Shown here one piece after another: positions 1 through 7,670 of a stretch of DNA of 18,499 nucleotides. This stretch comes from Gammaproteobacteria bacterium (GTDB lineage: Bacteria > Pseudomonadota > Gammaproteobacteria > Steroidobacterales > Steroidobacteraceae): the NCBI GenBank assembly GCA_019242385.1, contig JAFAVO010000042.1, forward strand, positions 1-18,499, given 5' to 3'. The position numbers and the translations under genes were made by a program. A model generated the notes under the pieces. The model was given only the letters and a program-made list of their open reading frames with translations, was not told the DNA's origin and ran no database searches. How positions within the stretch are numbered: the stretch's first letter is position 1; each line of letters begins with the position of its first letter.

Positions 1-1
1 C

Positions 2-3000
2 GATGTCGGACTCGGATATCTCACTCTCGACCGGCAGTCGCGCACCCTCTCGGGCGGGGAGGTGCAGCGGATCAATCTCACCACCGCCCTGGGCACCTCA
101 CTCGTCAACACGCTCTTCGTGCTCGATGAGCCCTCGATCGGCCTCCATCCGCGCGACATGCAGCGGATCATCGGGGTCATGAAGCGCCTGCGCGACGCGG
201 GCAACTCACTGGTGGTGGTCGAGCATGACCCGCAGATCATGCTCGAGGCGGACCGGATCCTCGATCTGGGCCCCGGCGCCGGCGAGAACGGCGGCGAGAT
301 CGTCTTCTTCGGAAGTCCCGCGCAGATCCGCGCGAGCGGCTCGCTCACCGGGCAGTACTTAGGTGGCAGCAAGAGCGTCGCGCCGCGCCGCGAGCCTGCG
401 CCCCCAGCCGCCGCCGCCACTGCGGGCACCGCGCCGGCTGCACCCGATGAGGGTGTGGTGGCGGAGGCCCGCTCCAACCGCTGGCTCGAGCTGCGGGGAG
501 CCGCGGAGCACAACCTGAAAAATCTCGACGTGCGCATTCCGCTCAAGCGGCTCGCCTGCATCACAGGGGTGTCCGGCTCGGGCAAGTCGACCCTGGTCGA
601 GGACGTGCTCTACCCGGCGCTGCTCAAGTATCGCGGGCGCCCGACCGAAGCGCCCGGGCGCTTCGCCGGTCTGCTGGGGGCCGAGCTCATCGACGATGTG
701 GTCATGGTCGATCAGAGCCCCATCGGCCGCACGACCCGCTCGAACCCTGCGAGCTACGTCGGCGCGTTCGATGCCATCCGCGCACTCTATGCCGCCGAGC
801 CCGCCGCGCAGGAGCGCAAGTACAGCAGCGGCACCTTCAGCTTCAATTCCGGCAACGGGCGTTGTCCGGCATGCAGCGGCAACGGGTTCGAGCACGTGGA
901 AATGCAGTTCCTCTCGGACGTGTACCTCAGATGTCCCGAGTGCAACGGGCGCCGCTACCGGGAGGAAGTGCTCGAGATCCGCCGCGAGGGCGCCGATGGC
1001 CGCCGCCTGAGCATCGCGGAGGTGCTCGAGCTCACCGTGACCGAGGCGCGCGCGTTCTTCGCCGATGCGCCCGAAGTCGCGGCACGACTCGCCCCGCTCA
1101 CGGATGTCGGGCTCGATTACCTGAAGCTCGGGCAGCCGGTGCCGACCCTCTCGGGCGGGGAAGCGCAGCGCCTGAAGCTCGCCGGGCACCTCGCCGATGC
1201 CGGCGCGGTGGTCTCGAGCACCACCCATCGAGGCAAGCTCTTCCTCTTCGACGAGCCGACGACCGGGCTGCATTTCGAGGACGTCGCGAAGCTGCTGCGG
1301 GCTTTCCGCAAGCTGCTGGTCGCGGGCCACTCGTTGCTGGTCATCGAGCACAACCTGGATGTGATCCGCGCGGCCGACTGGATCATCGATCTTGGCCCCG
1401 AAGGCGGTGAGCGTGGCGGCGAGATCGTCTGTGCGGGCCCGCCCGAGGCCATCCGCGCCGAGCCGCGTTCCTTCACCGGCCAGGCGCTCACGGCCTACGA
1501 GGCGGCGCTCGAGTCATCCAGCGGGACAGTAGCGGCGCCAGACGAGGCGGCAGCTCGCGCGAAGGTCGCCCACATCGCCGAGGCGCGGCCGAGGTATGGT
1601 CCGGGACGCGATGCCGGAGCGGTGGTCATCCACAAGGCTCGGGAGCACAACCTCAAGAACATCGACGTGGAGATCCCGCGCGACCGTTTCACCGTGATCA
1701 CGGGTGTCTCGGGGTCGGGAAAGTCGACCCTCGCCTTCGACATTCTTTTCAATGAAGGGCAGCGCCGCTACCTCGAGTCGCTCAACGCCTATGCGCGCCA
1801 GTTCGTGCAGCCGGCAGCGCGCCCGGATGTCGATGCGATCTTCGGCATCCCACCGACGGTCGCCATCGAGCAGCGCACCAGCCGCGGCGGACGCAAGAGC
1901 ACCGTCGCGACGCTCACCGAGATCTACCATTTCATGCGCCTGCTGTACGTGAAGCTCGGCACGCAGTACTGCCCGGAGTGCGATGTCGCGATCGAGCCGC
2001 AGAGCGCGGCCTCGATCGCTGCGCGGCTGTTGCGCGAGTATCGCGGTCAGCGCATCACGCTGCTCGCCCCGCTGATCGTCGCGCGCAAAGGCTATTACAC
2101 CGATCTTGCCCGCTGGGCCGCCAAGAAGGGCTTCCGCACGCTGCGGGTCGATGGCGAGCTGCTGCCGACCGCCCCCTGGCCGCGGCTGTCGCGTTTCCGC
2201 GAGCACACCATCGAGCTGCCGGTTGAGCAGGTCGATGTGAGCGTGCGCAATGAAGCCGCGCTGCGCGCAGCGCTGGCGCGTGCTCTGGATTTCGGCAAGG
2301 GGCTGGTCCACCTGCTGACGCAGTCCAACGCGCGGGTAACGGTGTTCTCGACGCGTCGCGCCTGTCCCGCATGCGGCCGCAGCTTTGCCGAGCTCGATCC
2401 GCGGCTGTTCTCCTTCAATTCCCGCCACGGCTGGTGCGAGGGCTGCTACGGCACCGGAGTCGAGCTCACCGGCTTCGATGAGGAGCAAAGCGGCGAAGAG
2501 ATCTGGTGGAACGAGTGGTACGCACAGACACCCGAGCCCTGCGGCAGCTGCCAGGGCCAGAGGCTCAACCCGACCGCCCTCAACGTGCGCTTCCGCGAGC
2601 GCTCCATCGCAGCGCTCGCCGCCGATTCAGTGGCGCAGAGCGCGCAGTTCTTCGCGCGCCTGCGACTCAATCCGCGCGAGCGACAGATCGCCCGCGACCT
2701 GCTGGCCGAGATCCGCGCACGGCTCCAGTTCCTCGAGCGTGTCGGGCTCGGATACCTGCAGCTCGATCGGGCAGCCCCCACGCTCTCGGGGGGCGAGGCG
2801 CAGCGCATCCGGCTCGCGGCCCAGCTCGGCTCGAACCTCCAGGGCGTCTGCTACGTGCTCGACGAGCCGACCATCGGGCTGCATCCACGGGACAATGCCA
2901 TCCTGCTCGAGTCGCTGCGCGAGCTGACCGGACAGCGCAATACACTCGTGGTGGTGGAGCATGACGAGGAGACGATCCGCCGCGCGGATCACGTGCTCGA

Positions 3001-4252
3001 CCTCGGACCGGAAGCGGGCGTGCGCGGCGGGGAGCTCGTCGCCGCCGGCACGGTGAGGGAGCTCAGCGCCAATCCGCGCTCGACCACCGGACGCTTCCTG
3101 CGCGCACCGCTCCTGCACCCCGCGCGGCCGCACCGTGAGGTGGATGCCGCCACGCCGCGGCTGACCCTCGGCGGCATCACGCTGCACAACATCAAGGGTC
3201 GCGACGTGCAGATACCGCTCGGGCGCCTGGTGGTGATCACCGGTGTGTCCGGCTCGGGCAAGTCCACGCTGGCGCGGGATGTCCTCTATGCCAACCTGCG
3301 CCGGCGCCTCGCCGCGCAGGCGCCCGGCAACCGGCGCGCGCGTCGCGGCGCGGCCGCCGCACTCATCGGCTGCGAGGCGCTGCACGGGCTCGAGCAGATC
3401 GATCGGGTGCTCGAGGTCGACCAGACACCGATCGGCAAGACTCCGCGCTCCTGTCCCGCGACCTACATCGGCTTCTGGGACGAGATCCGCCGCATCTACG
3501 CCGGCACCACCGAAGCGCGCATGCGCGGGTACAGCGCCAGCCGTTTCTCCTTCAATACCTCCGGCGGCCGCTGCGAGGCGTGTGAAGGACAGGGCCTGCG
3601 CACCATCGAGATGAATTTTCTCCCCGACGTGAAGGTGCTGTGCGATGTATGTGGCGGCCGCCGCTTCAATGCGGAGACACTCGCCGTGCGCTGGCGCGAG
3701 GCGAGCATCGGTGATGTGCTCGCGATGAATGTCGATGACGCGGCGGCCTTCTTTGCCGCGCATGGACGCGTGCAGCACTCGCTGCGGCTGCTGCAGGATG
3801 TAGGCCTCGGCTACCTGACGCTCGGCCAGCCGAGTCCCACCCTGTCGGGCGGGGAAGCACAGCGCATCAAGCTCGTCACCGAGCTCGCCAAGGTGCGCGA
3901 TGAGGTGCTGCGCGGCCAGCGCAGGCGCCATACGCTGTACGTGCTCGATGAGCCCACGGTGGGCCTGCACATGGCGGATGTCGAGAAGCTGATCCAGGTA
4001 CTCCATCGGCTGGTCGCGGCCGGCAACACGGCGGTGGTGGTCGAGCACAACCTCGATGTCATGGCGGAGGCCGACTGGATTCTGGACCTCGGTCCGGAGG
4101 CCGGCGATGGCGGTGGCCGCATCGTCGCGCAGGGCACGCCGGCACAGATCGCGCGGCGCCGCAGGCATTCACATACCGGCAGGGTGCTCGATGAGTTCCT
4201 GCGCGAGCGCACGCGGCGCGAGGAGCCGCCGCTGCAGGCAAGGCGCGCCTGA
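2..4252 (+). CDS. uvrA: Tandem (double-length) UvrA-like excinuclease ABC ATPase, 5'-truncated by the window
   Basis: The reading frame is open from base 2, so the start lies upstream; the in-frame GTG at 62 sits inside an ABC signature motif and is not a start. UvrA is the damage-sensing, DNA-binding ATPase of nucleotide excision repair. Four ABC signatures (LSGGE-x-QR) occur near nt 47, 1147, 2785 and 3844. Three Walker A motifs (GVSGSGKST) occur near nt 566, 1703 and 3244; a fourth must lie upstream. Zinc-binding CxxC pairs occur near 863/932, 2363/2435, 2540 and 3572/3641. The visible part therefore holds the end of one UvrA module (to about nt 1500) and a complete second module (about 1610-4200). 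In the second module only about 31 residues separate the CEGC (2435-2446) and CGSC (2540-2551) motifs; E. coli UvrA, from memory, has about 130 there, so its insertion domain is much reduced. It is probably a paralogue beside a standard UvrA rather than the main repair subunit. Confidence 0.93.
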   Translation, partial: DVGLGYLTLDRQSRTLSGGEVQRINLTTALGTSLVNTLFVLDEPSIGLHPRDMQRIIGVMKRLRDAGNSLVVVEHDPQIMLEADRILDLGPGAGENGGEIVFFGSPAQIRASGSLTGQYLGGSKSVAPRREPAPPAAAATAGTAPAAPDEGVVAEARSNRWLELRGAAEHNLKNLDVRIPLKRLACITGVSGSGKSTLVEDVLYPALLKYRGRPTEAPGRFAGLLGAELIDDVVMVDQSPIGRTTRSNPASYVGAFDAIRALYAAEPAAQERKYSSGTFSFNSGNGRCPACSGNGFEHVEMQFLSDVYLRCPECNGRRYREEVLEIRREGADGRRLSIAEVLELTVTEARAFFADAPEVAARLAPLTDVGLDYLKLGQPVPTLSGGEAQRLKLAGHLADAGAVVSSTTHRGKLFLFDEPTTGLHFEDVAKLLRAFRKLLVAGHSLLVIEHNLDVIRAADWIIDLGPEGGERGGEIVCAGPPEAIRAEPRSFTGQALTAYEAALESSSGTVAAPDEAAARAKVAHIAEARPRYGPGRDAGAVVIHKAREHNLKNIDVEIPRDRFTVITGVSGSGKSTLAFDILFNEGQRRYLESLNAYARQFVQPAARPDVDAIFGIPPTVAIEQRTSRGGRKSTVATLTEIYHFMRLLYVKLGTQYCPECDVAIEPQSAASIAARLLREYRGQRITLLAPLIVARKGYYTDLARWAAKKGFRTLRVDGELLPTAPWPRLSRFREHTIELPVEQVDVSVRNEAALRAALARALDFGKGLVHLLTQSNARVTVFSTRRACPACGRSFAELDPRLFSFNSRHGWCEGCYGTGVELTGFDEEQSGEEIWWNEWYAQTPEPCGSCQGQRLNPTALNVRFRERSIAALAADSVAQSAQFFARLRLNPRERQIARDLLAEIRARLQFLERVGLGYLQLDRAAPTLSGGEAQRIRLAAQLGSNLQGVCYVLDEPTIGLHPRDNAILLESLRELTGQRNTLVVVEHDEETIRRADHVLDLGPEAGVRGGELVAAGTVRELSANPRSTTGRFLRAPLLHPARPHREVDAATPRLTLGGITLHNIKGRDVQIPLGRLVVITGVSGSGKSTLARDVLYANLRRRLAAQAPGNRRARRGAAAALIGCEALHGLEQIDRVLEVDQTPIGKTPRSCPATYIGFWDEIRRIYAGTTEARMRGYSASRFSFNTSGGRCEACEGQGLRTIEMNFLPDVKVLCDVCGGRRFNAETLAVRWREASIGDVLAMNVDDAAAFFAAHGRVQHSLRLLQDVGLGYLTLGQPSPTLSGGEAQRIKLVTELAKVRDEVLRGQRRRHTLYVLDEPTVGLHMADVEKLIQVLHRLVAAGNTAVVVEHNLDVMAEADWILDLGPEAGDGGGRIVAQGTPAQIARRRRHSHTGRVLDEFLRERTRREEPPLQARRA

Positions 4253-4291
4253 GCGATACCCCGCCGCCGACGTGCGGAGTACGCTTCGCCC

Positions 4292-4594
4292 ATGGCGCAC
4301 GATCTGGTCTGCTGGAAATGCGGCGGCTCGCTTGCCGAGCTCAGCCTGCCGCTGCGCCGGCTCGATGAGTGCCCGAAGTGCCGCGCCGAGCTGCACGTGT
4401 GCCGCATGTGCGTGGATTACGACACGCGCGTCGCCAAGTATTGCCGCGAACCCACCGCCGAGGAGGTAAGCGACAAGACGCGCGCCAATTTCTGCGATCA
4501 CTTCAAGCCGCGCTCCCAGGCGTACACGCCTCCCAACGTGGCGGAAGTCGACCGGGCGCGCGCGGAGCTCGAGAAGCTATTCGGCAAGCGCTAG
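4292..4594 (+). CDS. Small six-cysteine, zinc-ribbon-like protein of unknown function
   Basis: This is a 100-residue protein beginning MAHDLVCWKCGG. Cysteines are arranged as C7-x2-C10, C27-x2-C30, C37-x2-C40, C51 and C68-x-H70. The first two pairs look like a rubredoxin- or zinc-ribbon-type knuckle set, and the others could form a second site. There is no signal peptide or membrane segment, so it is probably cytoplasmic. The C-terminal 20 residues (VAEVDRARAELEKLFGKR) form a charged, probably helical tail. It begins 39 bp after the UvrA-like stop on the same strand and may be co-transcribed with it, although no strong ribosome binding site precedes the ATG. I recognise a conserved-hypothetical type but no specific function; metal binding is inferred from the cysteine spacing only. 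Confidence 0.8.
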   Translation: MAHDLVCWKCGGSLAELSLPLRRLDECPKCRAELHVCRMCVDYDTRVAKYCREPTAEEVSDKTRANFCDHFKPRSQAYTPPNVAEVDRARAELEKLFGKR

Positions 4595-4598
4595 GCTG

Positions 4599-4613
4599 CC
4601 GCACGAAGTGCGG
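4599..4613. terminator. Possible bidirectional hairpin between convergent genes
   Basis: CCGCAC (4599-4604) and GTGCGG (4608-4613) form a perfect 6-bp stem with a three-base loop, five bases after the stop of the small cysteine protein. It lies between two convergent genes, which favours a terminator role. No T-tract follows on either strand, so it is not a typical intrinsic terminator. Confidence 0.3.
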
Positions 4614-4625
4614 GAGGCAGGTGCC

Positions 4626-4676
4626 GGCTCTGCGCGGTCGGAGGCTCTGCGCGGTCGGAGGCTCTGCGCGGTCGGA
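4626..4676. repeat. Three perfect tandem copies of a 17-bp unit
   Basis: The unit GGCTCTGCGCGGTCGGA is repeated exactly three times (4626-4642, 4643-4659, 4660-4676) in the short gap between two convergent genes. It ends three bases before the minus-strand stop codon at 4680. The unit is not palindromic. Identity between copies suggests recent slippage; no function is apparent. Confidence 0.9.
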
Positions 4677-4679
4677 GCG

Positions 4680-6515
4680 TCAGGACTTCTTCAACCGCTC
4701 GCTCAGCCGCTCGAGCAGCTTCGAGAACGGAGAGTTCTTCTGTACTTCGACGCGCAGATGGCGCACGCCGGAGTCATTGAGGGTCTCACCGCGCCCATCG
4801 TCGATGCTCAACTGGCTTGCGCCCAGGATTTCCAGCGTCTCTTCCAGGGTCTGCGGGCCGCGGCTGTCACGCGCCGCCACCCTGGCGCGCACGCGTGCCT
4901 TGGGCTGCGCGGCCGCCGGCTGCACAACGGTACGGCCAACAGCCACCTTCGGAGCCGCCGGTCCGCCTTTGGCAGCGGTGGCGCGCGCTGGCGGCACGGC
5001 TGGTTTTGCTGGCGGGACGGCTGGGAGCTTCGGCGGCTCGTCATCGATCAGCTTGAATTCGTCCATCGGATCGGTGCGCACCGGGGCGGGCGCAGCGAGC
5101 GCTGCCGCCGCATCCTGGTCGGTGGCACGGCCCTTCTCCTGCGGGCTCACCGGGACCACGGCGACCGAGGAGAATTCCGAGCGCACGTAATACGCCACCT
5201 GCTTCGCGGAGATCGCATCGCTGAAGAACCCCAGGCGTAATCCGTACCACCTGCGTCCATCGCGGCTGCCTTCGACCGTATACAGCGTGTAGGCGCTGAA
5301 AATGGCGAGCGGCGGCACCTTGTCGAGCTCGACCGGTTGCACCGACCACTGCAACTGCACGGCAAAGGCGACCGCGCTGTTGCTGACCACGGCCTCCTTT
5401 AGTGCCTGACGGGTTCCGGTGTCGTCGGGCTTCAGGAGCGGAATACCACCATCGTCCACCTCGGACGGTCTGGCATTGCTCTCCTCGGAGCGACGCGTCT
5501 CGAGCATCTTCAGCACCTGCGTGTCGCTCAGCGAGGGAGCGCCTGGCGCAGACTCGCGCAGCGGCAGAGGTGGCGGCGCACGCATCAGGCGCGTCTCGCC
5601 CGTGGCGCTGGCATCACCGAGTGCCTTGAGCACCTCGCGTACGTTCGAGTCCTCGAACACGGGTTTGACGCCGCTCTTGGCGACCTTGGGTGTGGCGGTG
5701 GCGGCGGCCGACGGTGCGCTCGAGGATGCGCCGATGGGTGGGCTCGAGGGCGCGCTCGGCGGCGTTGCCCGCGGCGGCGCCGGTGCAACGGGTGTGGCGC
5801 GTGCCGCGGCTGGGGGTGTGGCCGGCGGTACCGCCGCACGTGACGCGGCGGGCAGTACGGTCTTGCCGGCAGCGCGCGGCGGCGCAGTGGCGCGCATGGC
5901 CGCCGCGAGCCGCGCGGCGATGGCCGGTGGGCCGGAGGCCGGGCGGCCGGTTGGGACCGTCACGCCCGGTGCGCTCGTTGCGGCTGAGGCCGGCGACAGA
6001 GTGGGCGGCGCGCCGCGCGCAGGCGCTGGCGCCGCATGAACGACCGGTACGCGGGTCGGAGCGGGGGCCGTGACGAGCGGTGGCGACGCCGGACGCTGTG
6101 CGGGGGCGGTGCCCGCCGCAGGTGCGGGGGCAGAGGCGAGCTGAGTCTGAGGACCGGCAGCGTGCTGCGCCTGTGCGGCTGCAGCGGCGGCCGCGCGCTC
6201 GCGCAACTTACGGCCCGGTGTCTCACCGGCCCAGGCACCGGGATAGATCTCGCGTACGACGCCGAGCCATTCCTCGGCCTCGGCGAGCGTCGCGAAGTAG
6301 CCCATGTGCAGACGAAAGCGCTCGCGCCCCTCTTCGAAGCGCCGGCTCACGAAGAAATGAAAGCGGCGCAGCTCGGGCAGGTCGGTCTGCGCGAGCGCCA
6401 TGGGCGTCGTCGACGAACAGAGATTGAGGACGAACGGGCCTGAGCTGAGCGCAGGCGCCGCCTGACCCCCGGCTTCCGCGTCCGCGGCGGAGGCAAATTT
6501 TGGCGTTGCTGTCAT
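4680..6515 (-). CDS. Double SPOR-like domain protein under GEMM-I riboswitch control
   Basis: This is a 611-residue protein with an ATG start at 6515 preceded by a purine-rich GGGGAAG ribosome binding site. Residues about 27-97 form a SPOR-like fold (FVLNLCSS, then HFFVSRRF, RFRLHMGYFATLAEAEEWL, YPGAW). Residues about 378-455 look like a second one (FAVQLQWS, YTLYTVEG, WYGLRLGFFSDAISAKQVA, SSVAVVPV). About 180 residues of Ala/Pro/Thr-rich, low-complexity linker separate them. The C-terminal tail (about 555-611) is predicted helical and ends LLERLSERLKKS. SPOR domains normally bind denuded peptidoglycan in the periplasm, yet no signal peptide or membrane helix is seen, so this protein is either cytoplasmic or exported in an unrecognised way. 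A GEMM-I aptamer sits in the leader, so a cyclic dinucleotide probably controls expression. The SPOR assignment is by pattern, not by search, and the precise function is unknown. Confidence 0.85.
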   Translation of the reverse strand: MTATPKFASAADAEAGGQAAPALSSGPFVLNLCSSTTPMALAQTDLPELRRFHFFVSRRFEEGRERFRLHMGYFATLAEAEEWLGVVREIYPGAWAGETPGRKLRERAAAAAAAQAQHAAGPQTQLASAPAPAAGTAPAQRPASPPLVTAPAPTRVPVVHAAPAPARGAPPTLSPASAATSAPGVTVPTGRPASGPPAIAARLAAAMRATAPPRAAGKTVLPAASRAAVPPATPPAAARATPVAPAPPRATPPSAPSSPPIGASSSAPSAAATATPKVAKSGVKPVFEDSNVREVLKALGDASATGETRLMRAPPPLPLRESAPGAPSLSDTQVLKMLETRRSEESNARPSEVDDGGIPLLKPDDTGTRQALKEAVVSNSAVAFAVQLQWSVQPVELDKVPPLAIFSAYTLYTVEGSRDGRRWYGLRLGFFSDAISAKQVAYYVRSEFSSVAVVPVSPQEKGRATDQDAAAALAAPAPVRTDPMDEFKLIDDEPPKLPAVPPAKPAVPPARATAAKGGPAAPKVAVGRTVVQPAAAQPKARVRARVAARDSRGPQTLEETLEILGASQLSIDDGRGETLNDSGVRHLRVEVQKNSPFSKLLERLSERLKKS

Positions 6516-6517
6516 AA

Positions 6518-6588
6518 CTTCCCCGGACCCAAATACTCAACGCCGCGGCCCCTCGCGGGCTCAGGCGGGTTCTCTATGGGGACGGGAG
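6518..6588 (-). promoter_or_regulatory. Putative expression platform: Shine-Dalgarno sequestration
   Basis: The ribosome binding site GGGGAAG of the SPOR-protein gene (complement of 6518-6524, extending to GGGTCCGGGG) can pair imperfectly with an upstream pyrimidine-rich stretch, CTCCCGTCCCC (complement of 6578-6588). This stretch lies just downstream of the aptamer. No terminator with a U-tract is seen, so control of translation initiation is the more likely mode. The pairing was found by eye and not folded. Confidence 0.35.
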
Positions 6589-6610
6589 CGCTGTCGTTCG
6601 CGCCGTCGTG

Positions 6611-6702
6611 CGCGAGGGTGGCAGCCCCGCCGTCATAGGAATCCTGGTCCCTTAGACCGGTGGCTTTGCGTCCCCGTCTTTCGACGGGTTTGCCTTTGTC
6701 AC
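6611..6702 (-). promoter_or_regulatory. GEMM-I riboswitch (cyclic di-GMP class I; cGAMP variant not excluded)
   Basis: Read on the minus strand, the leader contains the hallmark elements of the GEMM-I aptamer in order. They are GGCAAACC, a stem CCCGTC/GACGGG capped by a GAAA tetraloop, the invariant GACGCAAAGCC, then ACCGGTCTAAGG, and finally the GGCGGGGCTGCC segment that corresponds to the conserved GCGGGG element near the 3' end. The match with the Vibrio cholerae Vc2 aptamer, recalled from memory, is clear in all conserved blocks. It lies about 95 bases before the start codon of the SPOR-domain gene. The same bases can be read as a short TTG-initiated frame (6512-6712) overlapping that start codon; this is explained by the RNA and is not a gene. 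GEMM-Ib variants that sense 3',3'-cGAMP differ at the ligand-contact position 20, which I cannot assign confidently by eye. The base just before GGCAAACC is A. Confidence 0.92.
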
Positions 6703-6767
6703 TCGAGCTCAAGTGTCAAATCGTCGCGGGATGCAGTCAAGAGCGAATTGTGTGCCGCGGCTCTCAA

Positions 6768-6819
6768 GTGATGTCACATATCGGCGACAGCCGGGCGCCC
6801 CGCGGCTTATGTCACCGTG
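6768..6819. promoter_or_regulatory. Two GTGA/TCAC inverted repeats upstream of the riboswitch
   Basis: GTGATGTCAC (6768-6777) and TCACCGTGA (6811-6819) both pair GTGA with TCAC. They share the direct repeat ATGTCAC (6771-6777 and 6809-6815), spaced 38 bp start to start. They lie between the oxidoreductase stop and the GEMM-I leader, where the promoter of the SPOR gene should be. A dimeric regulator site is possible, but no family can be assigned. Confidence 0.25.
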
Positions 6820-6828
6820 ATTGCGGCG

Positions 6829-7557
6829 CTAGCGCGCCCTGGCGGACGCTTTCGCCGGGGTCAGCGGGCGCGTACGCGGCGCGGTGAGGCGCGCGAGCGA
6901 CTGGATGCCCTCATAGGTGTAGCGCTGCACGCCCCGCCGCCCCGAGCGCGTCGCGCCCAGCATCGCCGCAGCGACGGTGCGCGCCCCAATCGCGCGATAG
7001 GGCGCGTACTTGCCGCGCAGCAGCGGCGCGGCGAGCGGCATGAGCGCGCTCCCGAGGAGCTCCAGGGGGCGCATCTCCGCGCGCCAGGCGAGCAGCATGG
7101 AAGGCTGCAGGATGTCGAGCGACTCGAAGCCGACGCCTTCCAGCTCCTCCTCCATCTCGCCCTTGGTGCGCAGGTAGAAGTGGCGCGAGCGCGGATCGGC
7201 ACCTGCGCTCGACATGACGACGAAGCGGCGCGCATTGGCGGCCTTCGCCGTGCGGGCGAAAGTGAGCACGCAGTCGACGTCGACGGCGCGAAAGCGCTGC
7301 TGCGAGCCAGCCTTGCGGAGCGTCGTGCCCAGGCAGCACAGCGCAACGTCGCAGACCGTGCCCTTGAGCTGCGACTCGAGACGCTCGAACTGCATGATAC
7401 GGTTGGCGAGGCGCGGGTGCTCACGCCCGAGCGGGCGGCGCGTGACCGCGATGACGCGGGTGATATCGGGCGCACCGAGCAGCGCATCGAGTGTGAGCGC
7501 CCCCGTCAGCCCGCTCGCTCCGGCGAGCAGCGCAATGCTGCCATCCCCTTCTGCCAT
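6829..7557 (-). CDS. NAD(P)-binding atypical short-chain dehydrogenase, HTATIP2/TIP30-like
   Basis: This is a 242-residue Rossmann-fold protein. The dinucleotide-binding glycine motif GASGLTG is at residues 13-19. The basic VTRRPLGR segment (38-45) after the second strand suggests NADP preference. SSAGA at 116-120 and YLRTK at 128-132 match the Ser and Tyr-x3-Lys active-site elements of the SDR superfamily. Overall order and length fit the bacterial HTATIP2-like NAD(P)H-binding family, whose substrates are mostly unknown. The ATG at 7557 is preceded by a GGAG-type ribosome binding site. It is on the same strand as the kinase and hydroxylase upstream, 113 bp after the latter, and as the SPOR gene downstream, but the GEMM-I leader in between argues that the SPOR gene has its own promoter. 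Confidence 0.86.
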   Translation of the reverse strand: MAEGDGSIALLAGASGLTGALTLDALLGAPDITRVIAVTRRPLGREHPRLANRIMQFERLESQLKGTVCDVALCCLGTTLRKAGSQQRFRAVDVDCVLTFARTAKAANARRFVVMSSAGADPRSRHFYLRTKGEMEEELEGVGFESLDILQPSMLLAWRAEMRPLELLGSALMPLAAPLLRGKYAPYRAIGARTVAAAMLGATRSGRRGVQRYTYEGIQSLARLTAPRTRPLTPAKASARAR

Positions 7558-7670
7558 CGCTGCTCCGCCGTGTGACAGATGTTGTTTGTATGGAGCTTAG
7601 AAGCGCGGCCGATGCGCGGCAAGCGCCGTCGCAACGCTGGGAGGCCGATCCCCCGAACAGCCTCGCGGCA

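Noticed and set aside
2627..4168. A 513-codon minus-strand open frame opposite the UvrA gene, and similar shorter ones
   Set aside because: They are antisense shadows of a well-supported ABC protein and show no motifs.
6512..6712. A 66-codon TTG-initiated minus-strand frame overlapping the SPOR-gene start by four bases, as in translational coupling
   Set aside because: The bases are accounted for by the GEMM-I aptamer and its expression platform; the predicted peptide is polar low-complexity sequence with no family resemblance and no ribosome binding site.
6785..6806. GC-rich hairpin after the oxidoreductase stop as an intrinsic terminator
   Set aside because: The stem is imperfect and no T-tract follows on the minus strand.
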